This document shows, in pieces, positions 8,724-17,209 of a stretch of 64,000 nt of DNA (positions are counted from its first letter, which is position 1; each line of letters begins with the position of its first letter). Made by a program: the position numbers and the translations under genes. The stretch is taken from the NCBI RefSeq assembly GCF_018215265.2, contig NZ_CP136562.1, positions 3,286,001 to 3,350,000 on the forward strand, given 5' to 3'. This stretch comes from Paenarthrobacter sp. GOM3 (GTDB lineage Bacteria; Actinomycetota; Actinomycetes; Actinomycetales; Micrococcaceae). The notes below the pieces were generated by a model, which worked only from the letters and a program-made list of their open reading frames with translations, was not told where the DNA came from and did not search any database.

Positions 8724-10247
8724 TTAGAAGAAGCCCAGCTTGTTCTCGTTGTAGCTGACCAGGAGGTTCTTGGTCTGCTGGTAGTGGTCCAGCATCATCG
8801 CGTGGTTTTCACGGCCGATGCCTGAGGACTTGTAGCCGCCGAAAGCGGCACCAGCCGGGTAGGCGTGGTAGTTGTTGACCCACACGCGGCCGGCCTGGAT
8901 TTCCCGGCCGGCGCGGTAGGCGACGTTTCCGTTGCGGGACCAGACTCCGGCACCCAAACCGTAGAGGGTGTCGTTGGCGATGCCGATGGCGTCGTTGTAG
9001 TCGCTGAACCTGGTCACGGACACCACCGGGCCGAAGATCTCCTCCTGGAAGATACGCATCCGGTTGTGGCCTTCGAAAATGGTGGGCTGGACGTAGTAGC
9101 CGCCGGCGAAGTCACCGTCCAGTTCGGCTCGGGCGCCGCCGGTGAGGATCTTGGCGCCTTCCTGCTTTCCGATGTCGATGTAGGACAGGATCTTCTCCAG
9201 CTGGTCATTCGATGCCTGGGCACCAACCTGGGTATCCGTATCCAGCGGGTTGCCCTGGATGATCTTGTTGGTCCGTGCCGTGACGTCGGCCATGAAGGAG
9301 TCGTAGATACCTTCCTGGACCAGGGCCCGGGAAGGGCAGGTGCAGACCTCGCCCTGGTTGAACGCGAAGAGCGTGAAGCCCTCCTGCGCCTTGTCGTAGA
9401 AGGCGTCGTTCTGGTCGGCGACGTCGTCGAAGAAGATGTTGGGGCTCTTGCCGCCAAGTTCCAACGTGACAGGGATGAGGTTGTTGGACGCGTACTGGCT
9501 GATGAGGCGGCCGGTGGTGGTCTCACCCGTGAAGGCGATCTTGCGGATACGGGAACTCGAAGCGAGCGGCTTGCCGGCCTCGACGCCGAAGCCATTGACC
9601 ACGTTCACCACACCAGCCGGCAGAAGATCTCCGATGAGTTCCATCAGGACCAGGATTGACGTTGGCGTCTGCTCGGCGGGCTTGAGCACCACGGCGTTTC
9701 CGGCCGCGAGCGCCGGGGCCAGCTTCCAAACAGCCATGAGGATGGGGAAGTTCCAAGGGATGATCTGGCCGACAACGCCCAGCGGCTCCTTGAAGTGGTA
9801 AGCCGTGGTGTCCTCATCCAGCTGGGAGAGGTGGCCTTCCTGTGCTCGCACAGCAGAGGCGAAGTAGCGGAAGTGGTCAGCGGCCAAGGGGATGTCCGCG
9901 TTCAGTGTTTCGCGGACGGGCTTGCCGTTGTCCCAGGTCTCCGCAACCGCAAGGAGCTCCACATTCTCGTCAATGCGGTCGGCGATCTTGTTCAGGATCG
10001 CTGCGCGCTCAGTGGCTGAGGTCTTGCCCCAGGACGGTGCAACCTTGTGGGCGGCATCGAGCGCAAGCTCAATGTCCTCGGACGTTCCGCGGGCAACTTC
10101 GCAGAAGGCCTTGCCTGTGACAGGGGTGATGTTCTCGAAGTAGCCGCCCTTGACAGGGGCTACCCACTCGCCGCCGATCCAGTTCTCGTAGCGGTCCTTG
10201 AAGGTGACCTTCGAACCCTCGGCACCCGGCTGTGCGTAAACAGTCAT
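8724..10247 (-). CDS. NAD-dependent (acet)aldehyde dehydrogenase (ExaC/AldB type)
   Basis: A 507-residue aldehyde dehydrogenase that oxidises short-chain aldehydes to acids. The NAD-binding and catalytic signature residues are intact: PWNFP (164-168), the oxyanion region with Glu263 in [10 protein letters not shown], and the nucleophile Cys302 in [11 protein letters not shown] (a second Cys is at 304). The Cys-Thr-Cys pair and overall sequence resemble acetaldehyde dehydrogenases of ethanol catabolism. The start ATG 10247 has a strong AAAGGAG 6-7 bases upstream. It is the first gene of the cassette, and an inverted repeat at 10312-10330 lies in its promoter region. Confidence 0.95.
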   Translation of the reverse strand: MTVYAQPGAEGSKVTFKDRYENWIGGEWVAPVKGGYFENITPVTGKAFCEVARGTSEDIELALDAAHKVAPSWGKTSATERAAILNKIADRIDENVELLAVAETWDNGKPVRETLNADIPLAADHFRYFASAVRAQEGHLSQLDEDTTAYHFKEPLGVVGQIIPWNFPILMAVWKLAPALAAGNAVVLKPAEQTPTSILVLMELIGDLLPAGVVNVVNGFGVEAGKPLASSSRIRKIAFTGETTTGRLISQYASNNLIPVTLELGGKSPNIFFDDVADQNDAFYDKAQEGFTLFAFNQGEVCTCPSRALVQEGIYDSFMADVTARTNKIIQGNPLDTDTQVGAQASNDQLEKILSYIDIGKQEGAKILTGGARAELDGDFAGGYYVQPTIFEGHNRMRIFQEEIFGPVVSVTRFSDYNDAIGIANDTLYGLGAGVWSRNGNVAYRAGREIQAGRVWVNNYHAYPAGAAFGGYKSSGIGRENHAMMLDHYQQTKNLLVSYNENKLGFF

Positions 10248-10311
10248 TGCTAGCTCCTTTGCTGCGAATCACGGTGGCTGACGCCATTGATCCGAGCCTA
10301 GGAGCGGGGAG

Positions 10312-10330
10312 GTTGCAGCTACGTTGCAAC
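10312..10330 (-). promoter_or_regulatory. Candidate operator upstream of the aldehyde dehydrogenase
   Basis: A perfect inverted repeat GTTGCA / TGCAAC with a 7 bp spacer, 65 bases before the ALDH start and just after the stop of the GAF regulator. Its size suits a dimeric regulator, and the adjacent GAF/winged-helix protein is the obvious candidate. No consensus for that protein is known to me. Confidence 0.5.
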
Positions 10331-10343
10331 CCTGTGATTCAAC

Positions 10344-11693
10344 TCACGCTGTCATGTCCGTTTCGATCCGTTCAAGGTCGGCCACGACGGCGGCCCGCTT
10401 GGGCGAGCGAGGCGGCAGCAGCTTCAGGAGAGCAAGGCGGAGGTCGACGTCGTACCTCGCCTCGGGCAGCTCCGCATATTTGAGGAGCGAATCGACGCTG
10501 CCGTCGCTGAGCAGCGCTTCGCGCAGCAAGTGCGAGACCCGCTCCCGCAACTGCACGACGCCGGGCGCCTCCGACCGCGGAAGAACGGCACCTTGGTAGA
10601 TTTCCAGGGCAATCCGGTGGGCGCCGCGTTGAAGGCAGCTGAGGACCTGTCCGGAATCCGGGAGCAATTCCACGGGCAAGCGGTAGGGACGGGATTCGGG
10701 AACAGCATCGGGGCTGAGCCCGTGGAGGACCTTGCGGAGCCGCACCATCTCGGCGCGCAGCGTTACGGCAGAACCATCTCCTGGGTACAACTGGGCGCAT
10801 AGATCGTCGGCACTCAGACCGGAAGGGTGGTTGCCGAGGATCGCCAGGATTTCGCTGTGCCGTGCTGACAGGGAGACGGTTCGGCCATCAATGCTCAGCA
10901 ACGCCTGATCGCGACCCAACAATTGCAAGCTGTTCCGGTACAGCGCACCAGTGGTTTGGGTCGAAGTTGAAGGCGAACTCCGACGTCGCGGTTTGTCCCG
11001 AATGGCGGCGGCCAGCTGGAGCCGCTCGATGCGCAACTGTGCCTGGGCCGCAGCAACGGTTGCCTCCACCAGCGACAGGGTGTGCGGCGCCACTGCTGTT
11101 TCCGTGCCGGTAATGTCCACGACGCCCAGCACGGCACCGGAATCAGGGTCATGGAACGGCACGGCTGTACAGCTCCACGGGTGAACGGACCGTTTGAAAT
11201 GTTCGGCACCGGAGATCTGGATGCTGCGGTCCAGGGCCAAGGCAGTTCCGGGGGCGCTGGTGCCAACGGAGGCTTCGGACCAGTCAGCGCCGGCCACGAA
11301 CATCATGCCCTCGGCGCGGCGCTGCATCACGGGGTCGCCGTCAACCCACAGGAGCCGCCCGACGTCGTCGCCTACCGCCACCAACAAACCACTGTCATGG
11401 CTGGGTTGGACCAGGAGCTTCTTGATCACCGGCATGATCGCAGCCAACGGATGCTGCCTGCGATACTCCTCGAGTTCGTCCCTGTCCATCGCAAGGGGCG
11501 CCTCCGCGACGTCCGGATTGGCCTGCAGGGTCGCAGAACGCTGCCACGACTCACGGACCAGGCGACGCAGGCCAATGATGCCTTCATCGTCCAAAAGGCC
11601 GCTGTGATTCAGGCGCTCATGGCCCGCCAGCGCACGCCTCTGAACCAATTCCGCGGCGTCGCCTGGAACCGGCGGATGGATTGGATTCCTCAT
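10344..11693 (-). CDS. GAF-domain/winged-helix transcriptional regulator (AcoR-like without AAA+)
   Basis: A 449-residue regulator. The N-terminal ~280 residues resemble the sensor part of AcoR-type activators: ESWQRS near 48-53, and a GAF-like region with DDVGRLLWVDGDP and WSEASVGTSAPGTALAL. The central AAA+ ATPase domain needed for sigma-54 activation is absent. The C-terminal part (about 290-380) looks like a winged-helix segment (LSARHSEILAILGNHPSGLS, then AEMVRLRKVLHG). It stands directly upstream of the ALDH-ADH-DUF779 genes on the same strand, so it probably controls alcohol/aldehyde oxidation. The ligand is unknown. Confidence 0.85.
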   Translation of the reverse strand: MRNPIHPPVPGDAAELVQRRALAGHERLNHSGLLDDEGIIGLRRLVRESWQRSATLQANPDVAEAPLAMDRDELEEYRRQHPLAAIMPVIKKLLVQPSHDSGLLVAVGDDVGRLLWVDGDPVMQRRAEGMMFVAGADWSEASVGTSAPGTALALDRSIQISGAEHFKRSVHPWSCTAVPFHDPDSGAVLGVVDITGTETAVAPHTLSLVEATVAAAQAQLRIERLQLAAAIRDKPRRRSSPSTSTQTTGALYRNSLQLLGRDQALLSIDGRTVSLSARHSEILAILGNHPSGLSADDLCAQLYPGDGSAVTLRAEMVRLRKVLHGLSPDAVPESRPYRLPVELLPDSGQVLSCLQRGAHRIALEIYQGAVLPRSEAPGVVQLRERVSHLLREALLSDGSVDSLLKYAELPEARYDVDLRLALLKLLPPRSPKRAAVVADLERIETDMTA

Positions 11694-11775
11694 CGAACTC
11701 CCCTGGTGCGCTGCCGTGCGTGTGCAGTGCGGATGCGGTGCCCGGCACAGTACCGAGAAGTCTAGTTCGGTAGCC

Positions 11776-11827
11776 GGAGTTTTTGTACAGCTAACGCCCT
11801 TGGGACGGCCAGGTGTACAAAAACTCC
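11776..11827. terminator. 14 bp perfect inverted repeat, probable hairpin after fprA
   Basis: Arms 11776-11789 (GGAGTTTTTGTACA) and 11814-11827 are perfect complements around a 24 bp centre. It begins 5 bases after the FprA stop codon (minus strand), in the place of a terminator. The T-tract lies inside the stem rather than after it, so a canonical intrinsic terminator is not certain; a protein site or repeat element is possible. Confidence 0.5.
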
Positions 11828-11831
11828 ATGG

Positions 11832-13283
11832 TCAGCCGCGCGAAATCCGGACCATTTCCTCGCGCGGGACCACCTTGATGCGCTCGCGGACCACGCCGTC
11901 GCCCGAACCATCGCCGGCAGCCGCGGCTGAGGCTTCGCTCCATGAAGCACCCAACGCGGCCTCATGGGCATCCAGCCGGTTCCAGCCCTCCCAGGTGGTG
12001 TATTCGATTCCGCGCTCTTCAAGGAGGTCGATGATGGCTTGCGGATCCGGGTTTTCTGCCGGGGGCAGCGTGAGCCGGTCTTCAAGGAGGAAGCCGACGG
12101 TCTCCAGGGCATCGCCCTTGGTGTGGCCGATCAGGCCCACGGGGCCACGCTTGATCCAGCCAGTCGCGTAGATCCCCGGGACGTGGTTGCCGTCCGCGTC
12201 CAGGACGCGACCGCCGTCGTTCGGGATGACACCGCGGCGGGCGTCGTACTCAAGTTCCTCCAACGGCGAACCGTGGTAGCCGATGGCGCGGTAGACCGAC
12301 TGGACCGGGTACTCGATGAACTCGCCCGTGCCCTTGACGTTGCCGGTGCCATCGAGCTCCATGCGCTCAAACTTGATTCCGGAGACCTTGCCTGGAGTCT
12401 CAGGTGAGTCCAGGATTTCCACGGGGCTGTGCAGGAAGTGCAGGTGAAGGCGTCGCGAGGAGGGTTGCTCGGACTCGGCATGCTCCTCCACCAGCCAGTT
12501 GGTCATGGTGTTGACCATGGTCTTGATCTGGTTGTTGGTGCGGATGGCTTCATCAGAGGCGTCGTCGAACTCGAAGTCCTCCGGGTAGAGCACGATGTCC
12601 ACGTCCTTGCAGTGCGAAAGCTCCCGCAGTTCCAACGGTGTGAATTTCACTTGTGCAGGACCGCGGCGCCCGAACACGTGGACATCGGTGACGGGCGACT
12701 TTTTGAGCCCGGCGTACACGTTGTCCGGAATCTCGGTGACCAAAAGCTCTTCCGGGTGCTTGACCAGCATGCGGGCAACGTCCAGGGCGACGTTGCCATT
12801 GCCGATGACCGCGATCTCCTTGGCATCCAAGGGCCATTCACGGGGAACATCGGGGTGGCCGTCGTACCAGGACACAAAATCGGCGCCGCCGAAGGAACCG
12901 TCCAGGTGGACGCCGGGGATGTTCAGGTCTGCATCCTTGATGGCACCGGTGGAGAAAATCACGGCGTCGTAGAAAGCACGGAAATCATGGAGGGTCAGGT
13001 CGCGGCCGTAGGTCACGTTGCCCAGGAAGCGGATGTCGCCACGGTCCAACACCTTGTGCAAAGCGTTGACGATGCCCTTGATCCGGGGGTGGTCGGGGGC
13101 AACTCCATAGCGGATCAGGCCGTATGGTGCGGGGTATGCCTCGAAGAGATCGATGCTGACCTCAACCTCACCGTCCTTGACCTCGTTGGACTTGGTCAGG
13201 ATGTCCGCGGCGTAAACACCGGCTGGGCCAGCGCCCACAATGGCAACGCGTAACGGACGATTGGTTGCGGCTGAGTTTGACAC
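11832..13283 (-). CDS. fprA: Ferredoxin/adrenodoxin-type NADP reductase FprA (copy 1)
   Basis: A flavoprotein that moves electrons between NADP(H) and ferredoxin in the cytoplasm. The FAD motif VGAGPAGVYAADIL is near the N-terminus, followed by the family segments APYGLIRYGVAPDHPRIK and, for NADP, VIGNGNVALDVARML; the C-terminal ATGWIKRGPVGLIG is also present. I chose GTG 13283 (VSNSAATNRPLRV) because GGAAGG precedes it by 7 bases and it fits the paralogue's N-terminus; the frame stays open to 13337. It is a close paralogue of the gene at 25110-26576. Likely partners are ferredoxin-dependent enzymes such as the sulfite reductase at 50685. Confidence 0.93.
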   Translation of the reverse strand: MSNSAATNRPLRVAIVGAGPAGVYAADILTKSNEVKDGEVEVSIDLFEAYPAPYGLIRYGVAPDHPRIKGIVNALHKVLDRGDIRFLGNVTYGRDLTLHDFRAFYDAVIFSTGAIKDADLNIPGVHLDGSFGGADFVSWYDGHPDVPREWPLDAKEIAVIGNGNVALDVARMLVKHPEELLVTEIPDNVYAGLKKSPVTDVHVFGRRGPAQVKFTPLELRELSHCKDVDIVLYPEDFEFDDASDEAIRTNNQIKTMVNTMTNWLVEEHAESEQPSSRRLHLHFLHSPVEILDSPETPGKVSGIKFERMELDGTGNVKGTGEFIEYPVQSVYRAIGYHGSPLEELEYDARRGVIPNDGGRVLDADGNHVPGIYATGWIKRGPVGLIGHTKGDALETVGFLLEDRLTLPPAENPDPQAIIDLLEERGIEYTTWEGWNRLDAHEAALGASWSEASAAAAGDGSGDGVVRERIKVVPREEMVRISRG

Positions 13284-13438
13284 CGTAAGCCCTTCCGAAG
13301 CAGTGAGCCACGCCGTTGTTGGGCGCGCAGGGTTCAATTCTAGATGTCGACCCTACGCCCGGCGGCTTATATGGCAGGAGTCACAGAAATTCATAAAGAT
13401 TGCGGAATATTGCGTCCATCAGCGGTGTTGGCGACATT

Positions 13439-14455
13439 GTGTCGACTCCGGATCAGATCATCTCAAGTTCCTCAGCAACTACGTCAGCGACGGCGGGTGG
13501 CAAGGGCGGTGGCACCGGTAAACCGGTGAGGAGCGAGTCGACGGCGGGCATCCTGTTCGGCATTGGCGCTTACGGGCTGTGGGGGCTGCTCCCCCTCTAC
13601 TTCTTCATCCTGATGCCGGCCAGTGCTCTGGAGATCGTCGCCAACCGGGTCGTCTGGTCCTTGATCTTCTGCGCACTGCTGATCACCATCACCAGGGCCT
13701 GGCGGGTTTTCGGTGCCGCAGTCAAAGACCGCTCCGTCTTTGGACCGTTGGCCTTGGCGGCCGTACTGATCGCCATCAACTGGCTCACCTACACGTTCGG
13801 CGTGACCACCGGGCATGCCGTTGAAACGTCCTTGGGGTACTTCATCAATCCGCTGGTATCGGTCCTGCTCGGCGTTTTCGTCCTGAAGGAAAAACTGCGT
13901 CCCCTCCAGTGGGCGGCGGTCGGTATTGGCTTCGTCGCGGTGGGCGTCCTGACATTCTCCTACGGACAGCTTCCCTGGATCGCCCTGATCCTTGCCTTCA
14001 GTTTCGGCTTGTACGGCTTCGTGAAAAAGCGTGTCGGACCCAAGGTTGATGCGCTCACGAGTTTGTCGGTTGAAACGGTGGTGCTGGCGCCGTTTGCCGC
14101 AATCACCATGGTTGTCCTTGGCGTATCGGGCGCCGCCACACTGACCACCCACGGGTCCGGGCATTTCTGGTTGCTGGTGGCGTCGGGCGTCATCACGGCC
14201 GTTCCCCTGCTTTTCTTCGGCGCCTCGGCCCGCCGCCTCCCCATGACCACCATAGGTCTGCTTCAGTACTTCGCGCCGATCCTCCAGTTCATTGTGGCGC
14301 TCACCGTCTTCAACGAGACCATGACCACGGCCCGCTGGATTGGCTTCTGCGTGGTGTGGCTCGCCCTGGTGCTGCTGACCATAGACATGCTCCGGAGGAC
14401 GCGGAAAAACTCCGTGCTCAAGAAGAAAGCCCGACTCGAGGCGTCCCACATGTAG
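13439..14455 (+). CDS. rarD: RarD-like EamA-family permease
   Basis: An integral membrane protein of the drug/metabolite (EamA) superfamily, with ten hydrophobic segments, about 338 residues from the GTG at 13439. The first helix AGILFGIGAYGLWGLLPLYF and the helix LGYFINPLVSVLLGVFVLKEKL are typical of RarD. The biological substrate is not known; the family name comes from a chloramphenicol-sensitivity phenotype. The start is uncertain: the frame is also open from TTG 13400, and neither start has a good ribosome-binding site. It is divergent from fprA and probably monocistronic. Confidence 0.87.
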   Translation: MSTPDQIISSSSATTSATAGGKGGGTGKPVRSESTAGILFGIGAYGLWGLLPLYFFILMPASALEIVANRVVWSLIFCALLITITRAWRVFGAAVKDRSVFGPLALAAVLIAINWLTYTFGVTTGHAVETSLGYFINPLVSVLLGVFVLKEKLRPLQWAAVGIGFVAVGVLTFSYGQLPWIALILAFSFGLYGFVKKRVGPKVDALTSLSVETVVLAPFAAITMVVLGVSGAATLTTHGSGHFWLLVASGVITAVPLLFFGASARRLPMTTIGLLQYFAPILQFIVALTVFNETMTTARWIGFCVVWLALVLLTIDMLRRTRKNSVLKKKARLEASHM

Positions 14456-14548
14456 GGTCCGTGCGGTTCTGGGCATGGTGAGCAGTTTTGTTCACTTCTG
14501 TTGAGGGGCCGTGGAGCCGGACATAAAGTTGCGGAAACTTTCACCGCA

Positions 14549-17023
14549 ATGTCCACCCCACCGCACCCCCGCAGTCTGAACGGAGCAGTTTTGAACTTCA
14601 ATGGACCCACAGTGAGCCGCAGGACCCTTTTCCGGGCAGGAGGTGCGGCAGCCCTGGCCGGAGTCCTGCTTTCCCAGGCTGGCACCTCGTTTGCCGCCAC
14701 CGACGCCGGGCTGCTGGAACTCATTGATCGACGGCGGCTGGTCCTGACAGGTGGCCAGAGCGCCGCGGGCATCCCGGAACTGGCCTCGCAGCTTGAAGGC
14801 ATGGGCCAGACCACCGAAAAATGGTGGTCGTCCATGGACAAGGCGTCCTCCCGGACAACCTTGTGGGCCGACATTCCGCTGACTGGCATCGGTCAGTCCA
14901 CGGCTGCAACCGGCAATATGGGCCTGCACTTCAACCGCCTTTACGACATGGCCCTCGGATACGCGGTGGCGGGCAATCCCTACGCTGGAAATCCGGCACT
15001 GGCTGCTGACATTGTTGCCGGCTTGCAACTCCTGAATGACACGGCCTACAAGCCGTCCACCAAGGCAGCGGGCAACTGGTGGTTCTGGGAGATCGGCGTC
15101 CCGCGCAAGACCGTCGACATCCTGACGCTACTTCATGCTGAAGTTCCCGAAGCCCTGCGGACGTCCCTGTTGGCTGCTGTCCGCTGGTTCGCACCCAACC
15201 CAAACTGGCGCGGCCGTGCTACGTCCCTGGCAGAGACCGGCGCCAACCGCGTGGACAAGTCGCTGGCCTGCTGCATGCGGGGGATCCTGGATAACAAACC
15301 GGACGAGATCGCCTTGGGCCGGGATGCCCTGAGCGATACCGTCCGCGGCGGAACCAATAGTGTTTTCACCTACGTCACCAGCGGCGACGGCTTCTACGCC
15401 GATGGCTCCTATGTTCAGCACTCCTACCTGCCGTACGCAGGAACCTACGGCGTGGTTGCCTTGGCTGGAATCGCGGAAATCATTGCGATGCTGGGTGGAA
15501 GCACGTGGTCGGTGAACGACCCCAAGCGTTCGGTACTCCTGGACGCTGTGGAGGACACCTATGCGCCGTTCGTGTGGGACGGACGGATCATGGACACCGT
15601 CAGGGGACGTGCAGTCTCACGTCAGCGCGAACCGGACTACGTCAGCGGCTTTGGCCTGATCTCAGCGGTCCTGCTGCTGGCGCCGGGCTGCGAGGAGCCG
15701 TACCGTTCACGGTTCCTGGCTCTGGCCAAAGGCTGGTTGGAACGCTGCGCAGACCAGAAGCTCGTCGGCCACCCAACCCAGAGCCTGGCAAAGTCGTTGC
15801 TGTCCCTTGGCGTGCTTTCGGATTCAGCGGTGGTCGGTGTCCCAGCCCCCGTCTACAGCCGTATGTTTGCTGATCAGGACCGATTGGTCCACCACCGACC
15901 GCAGTGGGGATGCACGGTGAACCTTTCCTCCAAGCGGATAGGCCGCTACGAGTGGGGCAACAGTGAAAACAACCTCGGTTGGTACCAGGGCGATGGCATG
16001 ACGTTCCTCTACACCCGGGAAGACCCTTCCCAGTTCAGCGCAGACTTCTGGCCCACTGTGGACCCCTACGCCCTCCCCGGGACCACCGTTAACGATCAAG
16101 TACGTGCCAGCGGCGCCGGAGGTGCGGGAACCGGAATCCCCCGCGCTTTCCAGGCATTCGCTGGTGGCCTCACGGTGGACGGCCGTTGGGGCATCATCGG
16201 AATGGACAACCTGAACCACAACAAGACTCTCTCCGGCCGGAAGTCCTGGTTCTTCCTGGATGATGCCGTGGTGTGCCTCGGCGCGGGCATTACCGGGACG
16301 GGCGGAGCTGCGGTGCAGACCACCATCGAGAACAGGTCCTTTGCCCCGGGTTCCGTCCCGGCTGTCCGGACGGACTCCCGAAACCGCACCCCGGCCCCCG
16401 GAGAGGCTCCCGTAGCTGTCAAACGATCCGTGCATCTTGAAGGCCACGGTGGGTACGTCTTCCTTGATGCACCAGGGCTTACCGGTACACCCGATGTTGC
16501 TGTGGTCCGCCGGTCAGGGACGTGGTTCGACATAAATTCAGGCGCAGACACCGGCGGCAGCACGGATCCTGTCACCAGGGATTATGTGACCATCACGCAT
16601 CGCCACGGCGTTGACCCTGCGGGATCGGGCTACGCCTACATGATCCTGCCTGCCGCCGATCATTCCACCACGTTCTCCCAGTCCGCCAACCCTGGCGTAA
16701 AGGTCCTTGCCAACTCGGCGGAGGTCCAGATGGTTGAGTCCGGCAAAGACAGACTGGTCATGGCCAACTTCTTCGCTGGAGGCTCCGCCGGCGGATACAC
16801 GGCGTCCGGACCGTGCAGCGTTGCCGTGCGCCAGGTCGGTGACAAGCTCACCGTGTCCGTAGCAGATCCTTCACGCTCGCAGGATTCGGTGCGTGTAACG
16901 CTTCCCGGGTCATGGAACACCGTGATCCAGGCGGATGCCGGCGCTGCGCTCATCGCGGGCAACACCATCGAGGTCCAGCTCGACGGACACGGCCACCAGA
17001 AAAACCTGACACTCGCCACCTAG
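14549..17023 (+). CDS. Tat-exported polysaccharide lyase family 8
   Basis: An extracellular lyase of about 824 residues from the hyaluronate/chondroitin/xanthan-lyase family, which cleaves uronic-acid polysaccharides by beta-elimination. A twin-arginine signal (SRRTLFRAGGAAALAG, ending near SFAA) directs export. Catalytic residues are visible as Asn233 (ETGANRVDK), His291 and Tyr300 (QHSYLPYAGTY) in the helical domain; the all-beta central and C-terminal domains follow. The start is uncertain: ATG 14549 is used here, while TTG 14591 has CGGAG 5 bases upstream and would give a more usual Tat leader; TTG 14501 is also open. No uptake or glucuronidase genes lie beside it, so the polymer cannot be named. 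Confidence 0.92.
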   Translation: MSTPPHPRSLNGAVLNFNGPTVSRRTLFRAGGAAALAGVLLSQAGTSFAATDAGLLELIDRRRLVLTGGQSAAGIPELASQLEGMGQTTEKWWSSMDKASSRTTLWADIPLTGIGQSTAATGNMGLHFNRLYDMALGYAVAGNPYAGNPALAADIVAGLQLLNDTAYKPSTKAAGNWWFWEIGVPRKTVDILTLLHAEVPEALRTSLLAAVRWFAPNPNWRGRATSLAETGANRVDKSLACCMRGILDNKPDEIALGRDALSDTVRGGTNSVFTYVTSGDGFYADGSYVQHSYLPYAGTYGVVALAGIAEIIAMLGGSTWSVNDPKRSVLLDAVEDTYAPFVWDGRIMDTVRGRAVSRQREPDYVSGFGLISAVLLLAPGCEEPYRSRFLALAKGWLERCADQKLVGHPTQSLAKSLLSLGVLSDSAVVGVPAPVYSRMFADQDRLVHHRPQWGCTVNLSSKRIGRYEWGNSENNLGWYQGDGMTFLYTREDPSQFSADFWPTVDPYALPGTTVNDQVRASGAGGAGTGIPRAFQAFAGGLTVDGRWGIIGMDNLNHNKTLSGRKSWFFLDDAVVCLGAGITGTGGAAVQTTIENRSFAPGSVPAVRTDSRNRTPAPGEAPVAVKRSVHLEGHGGYVFLDAPGLTGTPDVAVVRRSGTWFDINSGADTGGSTDPVTRDYVTITHRHGVDPAGSGYAYMILPAADHSTTFSQSANPGVKVLANSAEVQMVESGKDRLVMANFFAGGSAGGYTASGPCSVAVRQVGDKLTVSVADPSRSQDSVRVTLPGSWNTVIQADAGAALIAGNTIEVQLDGHGHQKNLTLAT

Positions 17024-17152
17024 GTAAGCGTCGCCGTCGTACGTGCCGGGAAGGCGCCCGCGCCGAAATCGTGGGAAGAGTGCCAAACCGCCCGGAAGTG
17101 GACCGCGAAATCGACGGGTTCCCACGAACTCGCGGAAAACTTGGCAACGCAA

Positions 17153-17192
17153 AAGAGGCGGGCCGGGGAAGTGAAACCCCGGCCCGCCTCTT
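17153..17192 (-). terminator. Terminator after gabT
   Basis: A perfect 16 bp stem (17153-17168 with 17177-17192) and 8-base loop, followed on the minus strand by TTTTGC. It is 18 bases past the gabT stop. The lyase gene on the other strand ends 130 bases to the left and may also use it. Confidence 0.9.
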
Positions 17193-17209
17193 GCGGCGGA
17201 AAACAGCCC

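Noticed and set aside
14478..14495. GTGAGCA / TGTTCAC inverted repeat before the PL8 lyase as a LacI-type operator
   Set aside because: The arms are short with one wobble pair, there is no LacI gene near, and it could equally be part of the rarD 3' end structure.
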